A DNA stretch of 64,000 nt from positions 682,001 to 746,000 of the forward strand of contig NZ_CP017114.1 of the NCBI RefSeq assembly GCF_001720485.1. Reading direction: 5' to 3'. Made by a program: the position numbers and the translations under genes. The notes under the pieces are model-generated. The model worked only from the letters and a program-made list of their open reading frames with translations. It was not told the DNA's origin and searched no databases. Positions 28,801 to 36,483 of the stretch are shown piece after piece. The stretch's first letter is position 1. Each line of letters opens with the position of its first letter. This DNA comes from Cobetia marina. Lineage in GTDB: Bacteria; Pseudomonadota; Gammaproteobacteria; Pseudomonadales; Halomonadaceae.

Positions 28801-29023
28801 CGACGCCGGTGATTTCCTGCTCCAGCGGCGTGGCGACGGTCGAACCGATGACTTCCGGGTTGGCGCCCGGGTAGTTGGCGCGCACCACCACGGTAGGTGG
28901 CACGACTTCTGGATACTCGGAGATGGGCAGCTGGAACAGTGACAGCAGCCCCGAGATGACGATCAGGATCGACAGCACCGCGGCGAAGACCGGGCGCTTG
29001 ATGAAGAAGCTGGAGACGTTCAC
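25886..29023 (-). CDS. RND efflux transporter, inner-membrane pump (MexF/OqxB-like)
   Basis: Proton-driven multidrug pump of the HAE1 family, 1045 residues as expected for the family. It starts NVSSFFIKRPVFAAVLSIL (helix 1), has the pore-domain motifs GSTVATPLEQEITGV and the proton-relay pair Asp410-Asp411 in GIVVDDAIVVVENVERN, and a second set of helices ending LLLTPLFYVGIRRMVEKRT. The overall pattern is nearest to MexF/BpeF/OqxB proteins, which export chloramphenicol, quinolones and similar drugs; actual substrates are unknown. Start is GTG; it overlaps the adaptor gene stop by 4 bases (GTGA), so both are translated together. No TolC-type gene lies in the operon. Confidence 0.95.
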   Translation of the reverse strand: MNVSSFFIKRPVFAAVLSILIVISGLLSLFQLPISEYPEVVPPTVVVRANYPGANPEVIGSTVATPLEQEITGVEGMLYMDSQATSDGNLTLTATFALGTDLDKAQVQVQNRVARATPRLPQEVQQLGITTEKASPNLTMVVHLTSPDGRYDQLWLSNYARLNLKDNLARLDGVGDVRLFGAGEYSMRVWLDPDAVAARGLSAGDVISALRAQNQQVAAGSVGAQPAPDDNQFQRLLNVRGRLESTQEFENIVIRVDEDGRLTRLKDVARVELGADSYSLRAQLDGKDAVAMPIFQRPGSNAIALSDAVRERMSEMSDAFPDGVSYDIVYDPTVFVRGSIEAVIDTLFEAILLVVIVVILFLQTWRASIIPLIAVPVSLIGTFAVMQLMGVSINTLSLFGLVLAIGIVVDDAIVVVENVERNIELGHSPIEATQIAMREVTGPIIAIALVLTAVFVPTAFISGLSGQFYKQFALTITISTLISAFNSLTLSPALSALLLKPHGAKPDWLTRLIDGLFGRWLFAPFNRAFNAMSNGYTGLIKKLLRFGVIVGVIYLALLGATGKLFDSVPGGFIPGQDKQYLVAMAQLPDAASLDRTTEVINEMQKLALETPGVAHTVAFPGLSVNGFVNASNSGILFTPLDDFEDRQSPQLSGQAIAAELNRKFAGIDEAFVAVFPPPPILGLGTTGGFKLQLQDRGNQGFDQLFAAVQTITAKGNADPRLSSVYSSFRIQVPQYDIDVDREQAMIMGVPVERAFETLQIYMGSLYVNDFNRFGRTYQVRAQAEQSARLDPDDIRNLKVRSDNGRMIPLGSFVKVTPTTGPDRVMHYNTYVSADINGSPAPGVSSDQAKAAIEEVLAANLPQGIGYEWTEVTYQQVLAGNTMIYIFPLVVLLVFLVLAAQYESWSLPLAIILIVPMTLLSALAGVWLTGGDNNIFTRIGLIVLVALACKNAILLVEFAREQQHEGQSRLDAVLTACRLRLRPILMTSVAFTAGVVPLVLATGAGSEMRQAMGVAVFSGMIGVTVFGLLLTPLFYVGIRRMVEKRT

Positions 29024-30306
29024 GTACGGCCTCCTGCTGCCTGGCGGTCGGCCTCGGCCAGCGCCGCGGCATCCTGATCATTGTCGTGCGACGGCTGATC
29101 CTTCTGGTGTTGCGTCAGGCGAGCGACACGCTCGGCGAGGGCCTTGAGGGCACCATCGTCGGACATCTCGACCAGCTTGGGCGTGATCGGCATGCCCGGG
29201 CCTGCCTTGGCGGGGCCGGCGGCCAGCACGCGATCACCGGCGGCCAGGCCATCGGTGACGGCACGCAGCGGGCCAAAGCGCGGGCCAGTGGTGATGCCAC
29301 GGTAGGCGAGGGTGTCATCTTCGCCGATCACCAGCACGAACTGACGATCCAGATCGGTGCCGATGGCACGCTCCGGGATCAGCACGGCATCGCGAATCTC
29401 GGGGGAGGCGATGCGCAGGCGCGCGAAGGCGCCTGGCCGCAGGGCAGGGTCCTCTGCGGCGAAGGTGGCGCCAATGCGCAGGGTACCGGTATCGATGTCG
29501 ACGCTGTTGTCGATGAAGTCGAGCTCGCCCTGGAACGGGAAGTCCTGCTGGCCTGTCAGCTGCAGTTCCACCGGCAGATGATCCTCGGCGGAGACGTCGG
29601 CAAAGTCCTGATTCCAGGTCAGCTCGCTGATGTCGATATAGGCGTCCAGCTGGCGAGTTTCCACCAGGGTGGTCAACACGCTCTGACCGGCTTGAACGGT
29701 ATTGCCGCGCGTGATGCGGGCATTGGACAGTCGGCCATCGATCGGGGCACGCACCGTGGCGTAGTCGAGATCCAGACGGGCGCGCTCGAGCTGGGCGATG
29801 GCGGCCTTGAGCTGGGCGTTGAGACCGGAGACGCTGGTGCTGCGTGAATCGGCTTCCTCGCGGGAGATCAGGTTGCGCTTGACCAGGCTGGCCGCGCGTC
29901 CGGATTCACTGCGGGCGTTGGCCAGTTCTGCCTTGACGCGAGCCACCTCGGCTTCCAGACGATCAACCTCGGCCTTGAAGGGGCGCTGATCGAGGCGGAC
30001 CAGCGGGGTGCCGGCGCTCACCTGACTGCCTTCGGTGAACAGGACCTCTTCGATTTCACCGCTCACGCGCGGGCGCAGCTGTACGCTCTGCGGAGATTCC
30101 AGGCGGGTGGTGTAAGTGTGCCAGGCCGCGACCGGCTGAGCCTTGGCCGCGACGACTTCCATCGTGGGAGGTGTCGGCTGGGCGCCAGCGGAAGCCTCGT
30201 CATCGCCTTCACTGCAGGCGCTGAGCGCAAGGAGACCGCCAAGGGTCAACAGCAGGGAAGAGGCGATACGAGAAAGGCGCGCCGGACGTGAAGGATGTCT
30301 CGACAT
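29020..30306 (-). CDS. RND efflux periplasmic adaptor (membrane fusion lipoprotein)
   Basis: Links the adjacent RND pump to an outer-membrane channel. From the ATG at 30306 it has 428 residues with a lipoprotein signal (LLLTLGGLLALSAC, Cys lipidation near residue 31). It then shows the beta-barrel and lipoyl motifs (LRPRVSGEIEEVLFTEGSQVSAGTPLVRLD), a coiled-coil hairpin, and YATVRAPIDGRLSNARITRGNTV, as in MexE/AcrA proteins. The frame continues upstream to 30411, but the lipoprotein signal fixes the start. First gene of the pump operon; no local regulator is adjacent. Confidence 0.93.
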   Translation of the reverse strand: MSRHPSRPARLSRIASSLLLTLGGLLALSACSEGDDEASAGAQPTPPTMEVVAAKAQPVAAWHTYTTRLESPQSVQLRPRVSGEIEEVLFTEGSQVSAGTPLVRLDQRPFKAEVDRLEAEVARVKAELANARSESGRAASLVKRNLISREEADSRSTSVSGLNAQLKAAIAQLERARLDLDYATVRAPIDGRLSNARITRGNTVQAGQSVLTTLVETRQLDAYIDISELTWNQDFADVSAEDHLPVELQLTGQQDFPFQGELDFIDNSVDIDTGTLRIGATFAAEDPALRPGAFARLRIASPEIRDAVLIPERAIGTDLDRQFVLVIGEDDTLAYRGITTGPRFGPLRAVTDGLAAGDRVLAAGPAKAGPGMPITPKLVEMSDDGALKALAERVARLTQHQKDQPSHDNDQDAAALAEADRQAAGGRT

Positions 30307-30523
30307 GGGGGAGCTACCGTTGCAGGAGTGGGATGCTGGGCATCCTAGAGAGGCCGGGCAGACGGGATAAGCCCTCTCAGCCACACTGCTTTGGTTCTCA
30401 ATTTGCACCAATTGTGCAAGGGGACGCGATGACTTGGCATCTGGCTCAGGCGTGGCGGGGGCTTGCTCTCATTCCCCGGCGGCGCTGATGAAGGGGCTGG
30501 GTCGGGAATGACCCTGTCTCAAC
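30307..30523. other. Intergenic region upstream of the RND adaptor gene
   Basis: The 310 bases between the adaptor gene and the binding-protein gene at 30617 hold no credible gene. The part near 30380-30420 is AT-richer (TTGGTTCTCAATTTGCACC) and could hold the efflux operon promoter on the minus strand. The other end contains the terminator listed next. Confidence 0.4.
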
Positions 30524-30554
30524 GCAAAAGTCCCGCGGCAGATGCCAGCGGGAC
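30524..30554 (-). terminator. Rho-independent terminator of the binding-protein gene
   Basis: On the minus strand an 11-pair stem (GTCCCGC outer, GGCA inner, one bulged A) is followed by TTTTGCG. It lies about 60 bases after the stop of the gene at 30617-31381. Confidence 0.75.
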
Positions 30555-30616
30555 GTGTTGTCTTGCGTGTCACTTGCGCCTGTCAGCTCGCGCGCGTCAT
30601 GACATGGGAGGCGATC

Positions 30617-31381
30617 TTACTTCTTCTCGCCGAAGTACTTGGTGTGGATGGTGTCGTAGGTACCATCGGCCTTCAGTTCCGCCAGTGCGCCGTTGATCTG
30701 CTCGGCCAGGTCCTTGTCACGCTTGCGCATGGCGATACCGAAGCCGTCGCCGAAGTATTTCTTGGGCTCGGTGACCACTTCCCCCACGGCCTTGTAGTTG
30801 CCGTTGCCGCCATCGATGAGGGTGGACTTGCCGACCGGGAAGTCGAGGAAGGCGATGTCGAGGCGACCCGCATCCATGTCCAGCACCAGGTCATCGGCGG
30901 TGGTGTAGCGCTTGACCTCGGCATTCTTGGCGTAGAGATCCGTGACGTAGTTGTCCTGCAGGGTGCCGCGCTGCACGCCGATGGCCTTGCCCGCCAGGGC
31001 CTCGGTGGAGGTGGCGCTCAACGCGCTGTCGGACGGCGCGAACCAGGCAGACGGCGGCGTGATGTAGGTGTCGGAGAACAGCACCTTCTCACGGCGTTCT
31101 TCGTTGATGGTCATCGAGGACATGATGGCATCGTACTTGCGTGCCATCAGGCCGGGGATGATGCCGTCCCATGCCTGGATGACCCACTCGCAGTCGCGGT
31201 TGATCTTCGCGCAGATGGCATTGCCCAGCTCGATGTCGAAGCCGGTCAGCTCGCCGTCCGGTGTCTTGTATTCCATCGGCTCATAAGGCACATCGACGCC
31301 GATGCGCAGTGTCTCGGCGGCCTGTGCGCCACCGGCCATCAGTGCTGCACCCAGCAGGGAAATTCCCAGAAGCTTCTTCAT
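30617..31381 (-). CDS. Basic amino acid ABC transporter binding protein (HisJ/AotJ-like), copy 1
   Basis: Periplasmic receptor for arginine, ornithine, lysine or histidine. The 254 residues have a signal peptide (MKKLLGISLLGAALMAGGAQA) and the cluster 3 binding-protein pattern: RIGVDVPYEPMEYKTPDGELTG, FDIELGNAICAKI, AWDGIIPGLMARKYDAIMSSM and GVQRGTLQDNYV. GAGGAACGGGAA lies just before the ATG. It is downstream of the transporter genes on the same strand but separated by a terminator at 31598-31629, so it probably has its own promoter. A closely similar paralogue is at 33185-34003. Confidence 0.92.
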   Translation of the reverse strand: MKKLLGISLLGAALMAGGAQAAETLRIGVDVPYEPMEYKTPDGELTGFDIELGNAICAKINRDCEWVIQAWDGIIPGLMARKYDAIMSSMTINEERREKVLFSDTYITPPSAWFAPSDSALSATSTEALAGKAIGVQRGTLQDNYVTDLYAKNAEVKRYTTADDLVLDMDAGRLDIAFLDFPVGKSTLIDGGNGNYKAVGEVVTEPKKYFGDGFGIAMRKRDKDLAEQINGALAELKADGTYDTIHTKYFGEKK

Positions 31382-31597
31382 GTCGTTCCCGTTCCTCGTT
31401 GTTGTTGGTCGAGCTGACGTGTCAGCGACACCAGACGCTCCCTGAAAAGGTATCAGGCGTCTGCGCCGATGAAGACAGGACTGTCGTCAGCCATTGTTCT
31501 CCACACTAGCCCAGTCCTGCGCTGTGGTGAAGGGGGAAAATGGTCGGATTCAAACGTTCGTTAAACGAGATGCATTGCTGGATCAGGAGTGAAAAAC

Positions 31598-31629
31598 GAA
31601 AGAAGCGCCCGGCAAGGGGCGCTTCTTTC
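31598..31629 (-). terminator. Rho-independent terminator directly after aotM
   Basis: A 13-base perfect stem (gaaagaagcgccc / gggcgcttctttc) with a 6-base loop, followed on the minus strand by GTTTTTC. It begins 3 bases after the aotM stop and splits the transporter operon from binding protein copy 1. The remaining bases to 31382 contain no gene. Confidence 0.85.
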
Positions 31630-31632
31630 AGT

Positions 31633-32439
31633 TCAATTCAATGGTTTCAAGTGTGCCAGCAGACGTTTCTCCAGCTGCCTGAAGATGGCAATGATGGTGA
31701 AGGTCAGACACAGATAGATGGCGGCGACGAACAGGAAGGCCTCGAAGGGGGCATAGAAGCGTGCATAGATGTCACGCGCCGCCCCGGTGAGATCCAGTAG
31801 CGTCACCACGCTGCAGATGGCGCTGGCATGCAGCATGAAGATGACTTCATTGCCGTAGGCCGGCAGTGCACGTCGGAAGGCACTGGGCAGAATGATGCGA
31901 CGCATCATCTTGCCCCGCGACATGCCATAGGCGCGTGCAGCTTCCATCTCGCCCTTGGGCGTGGACTGGATGGCACCATGGAAGATCTCGGTGGTATAGG
32001 CCGCGGTATTGAGCACGAAGGCCAGCAGCGCCGGGACGAAGGGGTCACGGAAGTACTCCCACAGCCAGGTGTCCTGAATGCTGGGGACATGCACGCTGGT
32101 GATTCCCAACGAGATGTCGAAGCCATCGAAGAACACCACTCCGTAGTAGATCAGGTAAAGCTGGATCAGCAGAGGGGTACCACGGAAGACATAGGTGTAC
32201 AGGTAGACCGGCATCTTGATCCAGCGGCGGCGCGAGCCGCGCAGGATCGCCAATGGCACGGCCAGCACCAGCCCGATGATCAGCGACAGGAACACCAGCT
32301 GCACCGTGGTGACCAGCCCCTCCCAGTAGTGCCAGAGAGTGGTGGCGGTGAAGATGTAGTTGTCGCTCAGCACATCATCGAGCATCTGGCCAAGCTGGGC
32401 GATGATGCCTGTCGGGCCCGCATCGTTCAGTTGTTCCAT
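31633..32439 (-). CDS. aotM: Arginine/ornithine ABC transporter permease (AotM/HisM-like)
   Basis: Inner-membrane permease subunit, partner of the permease encoded just upstream. The 268 residues contain five or so hydrophobic helices (TVQLVFLSLIIGLVLAVPLAIL, YTYVFRGTPLLIQLYLIYYGV) and the EAA loop that contacts the ATPase (EMEAARAYGMSRGKMMRRIILPSAFRRALP). GGAGG lies about 7 bases before the ATG at 32439, and the start overlaps aotQ by 13 bases. A longer frame begins at 32496, but this start has the ribosome site. Confidence 0.93.
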   Translation of the reverse strand: MEQLNDAGPTGIIAQLGQMLDDVLSDNYIFTATTLWHYWEGLVTTVQLVFLSLIIGLVLAVPLAILRGSRRRWIKMPVYLYTYVFRGTPLLIQLYLIYYGVVFFDGFDISLGITSVHVPSIQDTWLWEYFRDPFVPALLAFVLNTAAYTTEIFHGAIQSTPKGEMEAARAYGMSRGKMMRRIILPSAFRRALPAYGNEVIFMLHASAICSVVTLLDLTGAARDIYARFYAPFEAFLFVAAIYLCLTFTIIAIFRQLEKRLLAHLKPLN

Positions 32440-33143
32440 GCGCTGGCCTCCCCGAATCCGGTGTTGTAGCGCTTCTTGAGGCGCGAAAGCCCCCATTCGG
32501 ACACGGTGGCGATCAGCAGATAGCCCGCCGCGACCGGCAACAGGAAGGTGAAGGGCTCATGGGTCGCCTTGGCGGCCTCGCTGGCGACACGCACCATGTC
32601 GACCAGCCCGATCACCGACACCAGGGCGGTGGTCTTGAGCAGTACCATCCAGTTGTTGCCCAGCCCCGGCAGGGCGTGACGCATCATCAGCGGGAAGCGA
32701 ATGCGCTTGAAGACCTTCCAGTTGCTCATGCCATAGGCACGTCCGGCCTCGATCTGGCCAGCATCCACTGCCATGAAGGCACCGCGGAAGGTCTCACCCA
32801 TGTAGGCGCCGAAGATGAAGCCGATGGTGATGACGCCCGCGGTGAATTCGTCGACGTTGACGAAGACATCGATGTCATAGCGGTCATACAGCCAGTCGGT
32901 GACCATGTTGATGCCGATCTGACCACCGAAGAACAGCAGCAGCATCAACACGATGTCCGGTACGCCACGGATGATGGTGGTGTAGAGCGTCGCGATCCAG
33001 CGCAGTGGTGTGGAACGCGACATCTTGGCGGTCGCTGTCATCAGCCCGAGGGCGATGGCCAGCAGCTGGGCCAGCACGGCCAGCTGCACCGTGACCCAGG
33101 CACCCTCCAGCAGACTTGGCCCGTAGCCTTGTAGGTCGATCAT
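32427..33143 (-). CDS. aotQ: Arginine/ornithine ABC transporter permease (AotQ/HisQ-like)
   Basis: Second permease subunit of the basic amino acid importer, 238 residues, starting MIDLQGYGPSLLEGAWVTVQLAV, the usual HisQ/AotQ opening. The EAA loop reads IEAGRAYGMSNWKVFKRIRFPLMMRHALPGLGN. About five membrane helices are visible. It is preceded by binding protein copy 2 with a 41-base gap and overlaps aotM, so the two permeases are co-translated. Confidence 0.93.
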   Translation of the reverse strand: MIDLQGYGPSLLEGAWVTVQLAVLAQLLAIALGLMTATAKMSRSTPLRWIATLYTTIIRGVPDIVLMLLLFFGGQIGINMVTDWLYDRYDIDVFVNVDEFTAGVITIGFIFGAYMGETFRGAFMAVDAGQIEAGRAYGMSNWKVFKRIRFPLMMRHALPGLGNNWMVLLKTTALVSVIGLVDMVRVASEAAKATHEPFTFLLPVAAGYLLIATVSEWGLSRLKKRYNTGFGEASAWNN

Positions 33144-33184
33144 GGGAATCCTCCCGTGAAGCGCCGTGCAAACCGCTCAGCGGT

Positions 33185-34003
33185 TTACTGGCTGTTGGCG
33201 GTCGCGGCGCTGGCGAAGTACTTGGCGTTGAGACGCTCGAGCGTGCCGTCGGCCTTCAGCGTGTCCAGTGCCTCGTCGATGGATTTCTTGAGATCACGAT
33301 CGCGCTGCTTCATGGCGATGCCGAAGCCGTCACCGAAGTACTTCTTCGGTTCGCTGATGGCGCTGCCGGTATTGACGAAATTGCCATCATTGGCCTCGAC
33401 CAGGGTGTCCTGACCGACCGGCAGATCAAGGAAGGCGACATCGACGCGACCGCTGTCCATGTCCAGCACCAGATCATCCAGTTTGGTATAGCGACGCACC
33501 TCGGCCACGCTGGCGTAGAGGTCGGTGACGTAGTGATCCTGCAGGTTGCCGCGCTGGACACCGATCACCTTGCCCTTGAGAGCCTCGGCATCGAGGCTGT
33601 CCGCGCCGGCCAGTGGGCTGTCCGCCTTGACGAACCAGCCGGACGGCGGCGTGAAGTAGGGCGCGGAGAACAGCACCTGACGTTCACGCTCCGGGTTGAT
33701 GGTCAGCGCGGACATGATGACGTCGTATTTGCGTGCCATCAGGCCCGGGATGATGCCGTCGAAGTCCTGCTCGACCCACTCGCAGCGAGTGGCGAGCTGC
33801 TCGCAGATGGCATTGCCCAGCTCGATCTCGAAGCCGGTCAGCTCACCGCTCGGCAGCTTGTAGCCGAAGGGCGCGTAGGGCACGTCGATGCCGAGGCGCA
33901 GCGGGTCCGGTACATCGGCGGCCTGCACGGCGCCTGCCGAGATGGCGAGAGTGGAGAGGCCGAGGGTGAGGCCCATCAGGGCGCGTGTCGCGAACTGTTT
34001 CAT
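33185..34003 (-). CDS. aotJ: Basic amino acid ABC transporter binding protein (AotJ-like), copy 2
   Basis: Periplasmic arginine/ornithine receptor, 272 residues from the ATG at 34003, which has AGGA about 9 bases upstream; an ATG at 34012 is in frame. The signal peptide ends near SAGAVQA. Ligand-domain motifs are nearly those of copy 1: RLGIDVPYAPFGYKLPSGELTG, FEIELGNAICEQL, DGIIPGLMARKYDVIMSAL and GVQRGNLQDHYV. It sits inside the transporter operon between aotP and aotQ, so it is the better candidate for the core AotJ receptor. Binding-pocket residues differ from copy 1 in places (PFGY for PMEY), which may shift specificity. Confidence 0.92.
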   Translation of the reverse strand: MKQFATRALMGLTLGLSTLAISAGAVQAADVPDPLRLGIDVPYAPFGYKLPSGELTGFEIELGNAICEQLATRCEWVEQDFDGIIPGLMARKYDVIMSALTINPERERQVLFSAPYFTPPSGWFVKADSPLAGADSLDAEALKGKVIGVQRGNLQDHYVTDLYASVAEVRRYTKLDDLVLDMDSGRVDVAFLDLPVGQDTLVEANDGNFVNTGSAISEPKKYFGDGFGIAMKQRDRDLKKSIDEALDTLKADGTLERLNAKYFASAATANSQ

Positions 34004-34167
34004 CACTTTCATTCCTGAAATCTCTTGCGCCTCGAGGCCTGCCGATGGCATGGCGCTCGCGGTGCTGAATCATGTGCCGGACACGGGATCACCGTGCCGG
34101 GGGAAGCGCCGGCGGAGCGAGCGGTTGATCAGAGCCGTCCGTCAGTCCTGTTCATCAGTCCTGCCTG

Positions 34168-34968
34168 TCAGTACTTGGGCGCCAGGAACTGCTTGAGTCG
34201 CTCTGACTGGGGATTGCCCAGTACCTCAGCCGGATCGCCGGCTTCCTCGACCAGACCCTGATGCAGGTAGACCACCTGACTCGAGACGTCGCGCGCGAAG
34301 CTCATCTCGTGGGTCACCACCACCATGGTGCGGCCTTCCTCGGCCAGGTCGCGCATCACCTTGAGCACGTCACCGACCAGTTCCGGGTCGAGTGCCGAGG
34401 TCGGCTCGTCGAACAGCATCACTTCCGGCTCCATCGCCAGGGCGCGCGCGATGGCACCACGCTGCTGCTGGCCCCCCGACATCTGGGCCGGGTAGTAGTC
34501 GGCGCGTTCGAGCAGGCCGACGCGATCCAGCAGGCTGCGCGCGTGCGCGATGGCTTCTTTCTTTGGCTTGCCGAGCACGTGGATCGGCGCCTCGATGACG
34601 TTTTCCAGCAGGGTCATGTGTGACCACAGGTTGAAACCCTGGAAGACCATCGACAGGCGCGCGCGCATGCGCTCGACCTGACGCCAGTCCATCGGCTCGC
34701 GACCGCGGCGGGTGTCCTTGAAGCCGATCTGCTCGCCATGGACGAAGATGTCGCCACCGTCCGGCTGTTCCAGCAGGTTCATGCAGCGCAGAAAGGTACT
34801 CTTGCCGGAGCCAGAGGCACCGATCAGCGTGATGACGTCGCCCTTGCGTGCCTTGAGCGACAGGCCCTTGAGCACCTGATTGCTGCCGAAGGACTTGGTG
34901 ATGTCGCGAACCTCGAGGGGCAGCACCTCGCGGTTCGGGGTCTCGATCCCGGGGGATGTCTTGGTCAT
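34168..34968 (-). CDS. aotP: Arginine/ornithine ABC transporter ATPase (AotP/HisP-like)
   Basis: Cytoplasmic ATPase powering the importer. The 266 residues have Walker [10 protein letters not shown] (50-58), the Q-loop in [19 protein letters not shown], signature [17 protein letters not shown] and Walker [17 protein letters not shown]. The pattern is the polar amino acid uptake (HisP/GlnQ) group. It is the first gene of the set aotP-aotJ-aotQ-aotM read leftward. The order with the ATPase first is less common than aotJQMP. Confidence 0.93.
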   Translation of the reverse strand: MTKTSPGIETPNREVLPLEVRDITKSFGSNQVLKGLSLKARKGDVITLIGASGSGKSTFLRCMNLLEQPDGGDIFVHGEQIGFKDTRRGREPMDWRQVERMRARLSMVFQGFNLWSHMTLLENVIEAPIHVLGKPKKEAIAHARSLLDRVGLLERADYYPAQMSGGQQQRGAIARALAMEPEVMLFDEPTSALDPELVGDVLKVMRDLAEEGRTMVVVTHEMSFARDVSSQVVYLHQGLVEEAGDPAEVLGNPQSERLKQFLAPKY

Positions 34969-35421
34969 GCCGTTACTCCGATCCAGACGCAGCGCATCGC
35001 TGCCTTGCCAGGCGGCGCGGGCGCGTCCTGAGTCTGCCGCAGGGCGGCACGGACCCGTGGGAACTTGTGCGTTGTCGACACGGCGGCACAGGGTGCATGA
35101 CGTCGCCAGGCGAGACTGAATCTCGCTGGCAGCTGGCCATGTCGTCGCAGCCGCTCGAGTGGTATCACGGTCGTGATCGTGAAAGGGGGCAGATTCTACC
35201 AGCTCAACGCTGGGTTAACTGCTTCCTTGGAGCGTCGCCGGATACGACTTTGGTTGAGCGCGTGTCGGCAAGAGTCGCTGGCTGGCGACAGGAGGGACAG
35301 AACGGCAGGAATGCGTCATGAGTGGGGACCTTGTTGTCATTATTGGGGGCGCCCACCCTGCCGATGCGCCGTGCTGCGTGGGGCAGTACGGCGGTGGCTG
35401 CGGGTGGGGCGCATTTCATGA
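34969..35421. other. Intergenic region between astE and aotP
   Basis: No gene seen in 453 bases. On the minus strand, toward aotP, TAGAAT near 35193-35198 resembles a -10 box without a convincing -35. TGTCGC (35290 to 35285) and AGTCGT (35249 to 35244) resemble ArgR half-sites but are 41 bases apart, which makes the match weak. Confidence 0.35.
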
Positions 35422-36483
35422 TCAGGCTGTCTCGGGGGGAGCACAGCTGGCCAGCAGCAAGGCGGCGCGAGCGCCGATCTCGACACTGGCATTGGGGAAT
35501 ACCACGCTCAGCGGCGTGTCCCCGATGATGCAGGGGCCCGCCTGCGCATCCCGGGCGATCAGCGTGCCGGGGGCGAAGCGGGTGAAGTTGGCGACGTCCT
35601 CGCTGAAGCACAGCGCGAAGTCTGCGGAGTGGCGCATCAGCTCCACTTCCACCTTGAAGTAATCCATGGCACCGGGATCAGACTCATCCGGCGGCGTTCC
35701 AGTGGCTAGAGCCGCGAGCAGGCGGGACATCGGCGCCAGTGCCGCCATGTCATTGGCGCCGAATGGACGCACCTGGCCCAGCTCCAGCGTGAAGGCATCG
35801 GCATCATGGTAGTGGCGCGAGTAGTGCGAGAAGGTCCAGCTGTGCTGATGTTGATGCAGCACGGCCTGGAGGCCGGCAGCGCTCAATATCGACCACTGTG
35901 AGGGACTGATGGCCTCTCCCTCGCTGAAGGGCACCACGGCAAAGCGCGGGTAGTGACTGTCGCGGATCGCGGTATGCATGTCGTAGTGCAGGTGTCGCGT
36001 GCCATCGGCCGGCGGGAAGCGGGCGTAGAAGTCATCCACTGCCGCCATCAGCTGGCGGGCGCGTGCCGGCTCATCATTGGCTGGACAGTCATTGGCCTTG
36101 CCGGCAGCCGCGTTGCCGGCGTCCACCGAGATGGCGGTCGCCGTCTCGGTACGTCGGAACAGCCGATTGAGGTTGGTCGCATGGAAGCGCTCACCGGTGC
36201 GGATGGCGGGTAGGTTGCCCAGAATCAGCAGCAGCGGGGCACCGGCGATCAGGTGGCCGCTCTCGAGACCGGCGATCAGCTCACCCAGCAGTTCGATGGG
36301 CGCCGTCTCGTTGCCGTGAATTCCCGCCGAGAGCACGCAGGGGCGAGCCGCAGGCCCTTGGGTGTCCGGACAGATCTCCAGCACGCCGGGGGCGACGATC
36401 TCATAGCGCCCACCGGGGATGCGTCCCATGCCACGCGCGCTGGCGTGGCCTTCGAGTGTCAGGTCAAGCCAGTCGGCAATCAC
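35422..36483 (-). CDS. astE: Succinylglutamate desuccinylase (AstE)
   Basis: Zinc enzyme for the last AST step, cutting N-succinylglutamate to glutamate and succinate. The 353 residues have the zinc site His-x-x-Glu in SAGIHGNETAPIELL, the segment NLNRLFRR, and the third ligand in HLHYDMHTAI, all as in AstE and related M14-like amidohydrolases. GTG is the start; its first bases overlap the stop of the DUF1338 gene (GTGA), so the two genes are coupled. It is 17 kb from the other AST genes but next to the arginine transporter. Confidence 0.92.
   Translation of the reverse strand: MIADWLDLTLEGHASARGMGRIPGGRYEIVAPGVLEICPDTQGPAARPCVLSAGIHGNETAPIELLGELIAGLESGHLIAGAPLLLILGNLPAIRTGERFHATNLNRLFRRTETATAISVDAGNAAAGKANDCPANDEPARARQLMAAVDDFYARFPPADGTRHLHYDMHTAIRDSHYPRFAVVPFSEGEAISPSQWSILSAAGLQAVLHQHQHSWTFSHYSRHYHDADAFTLELGQVRPFGANDMAALAPMSRLLAALATGTPPDESDPGAMDYFKVEVELMRHSADFALCFSEDVANFTRFAPGTLIARDAQAGPCIIGDTPLSVVFPNASVEIGARAALLLASCAPPETA

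Noticed and set aside
35244..35290. ArgR sites upstream of aotP
   Set aside because: Only two half-site matches 41 bases apart; weaker than the repeats before astC, kept only as a note in the intergenic entry.
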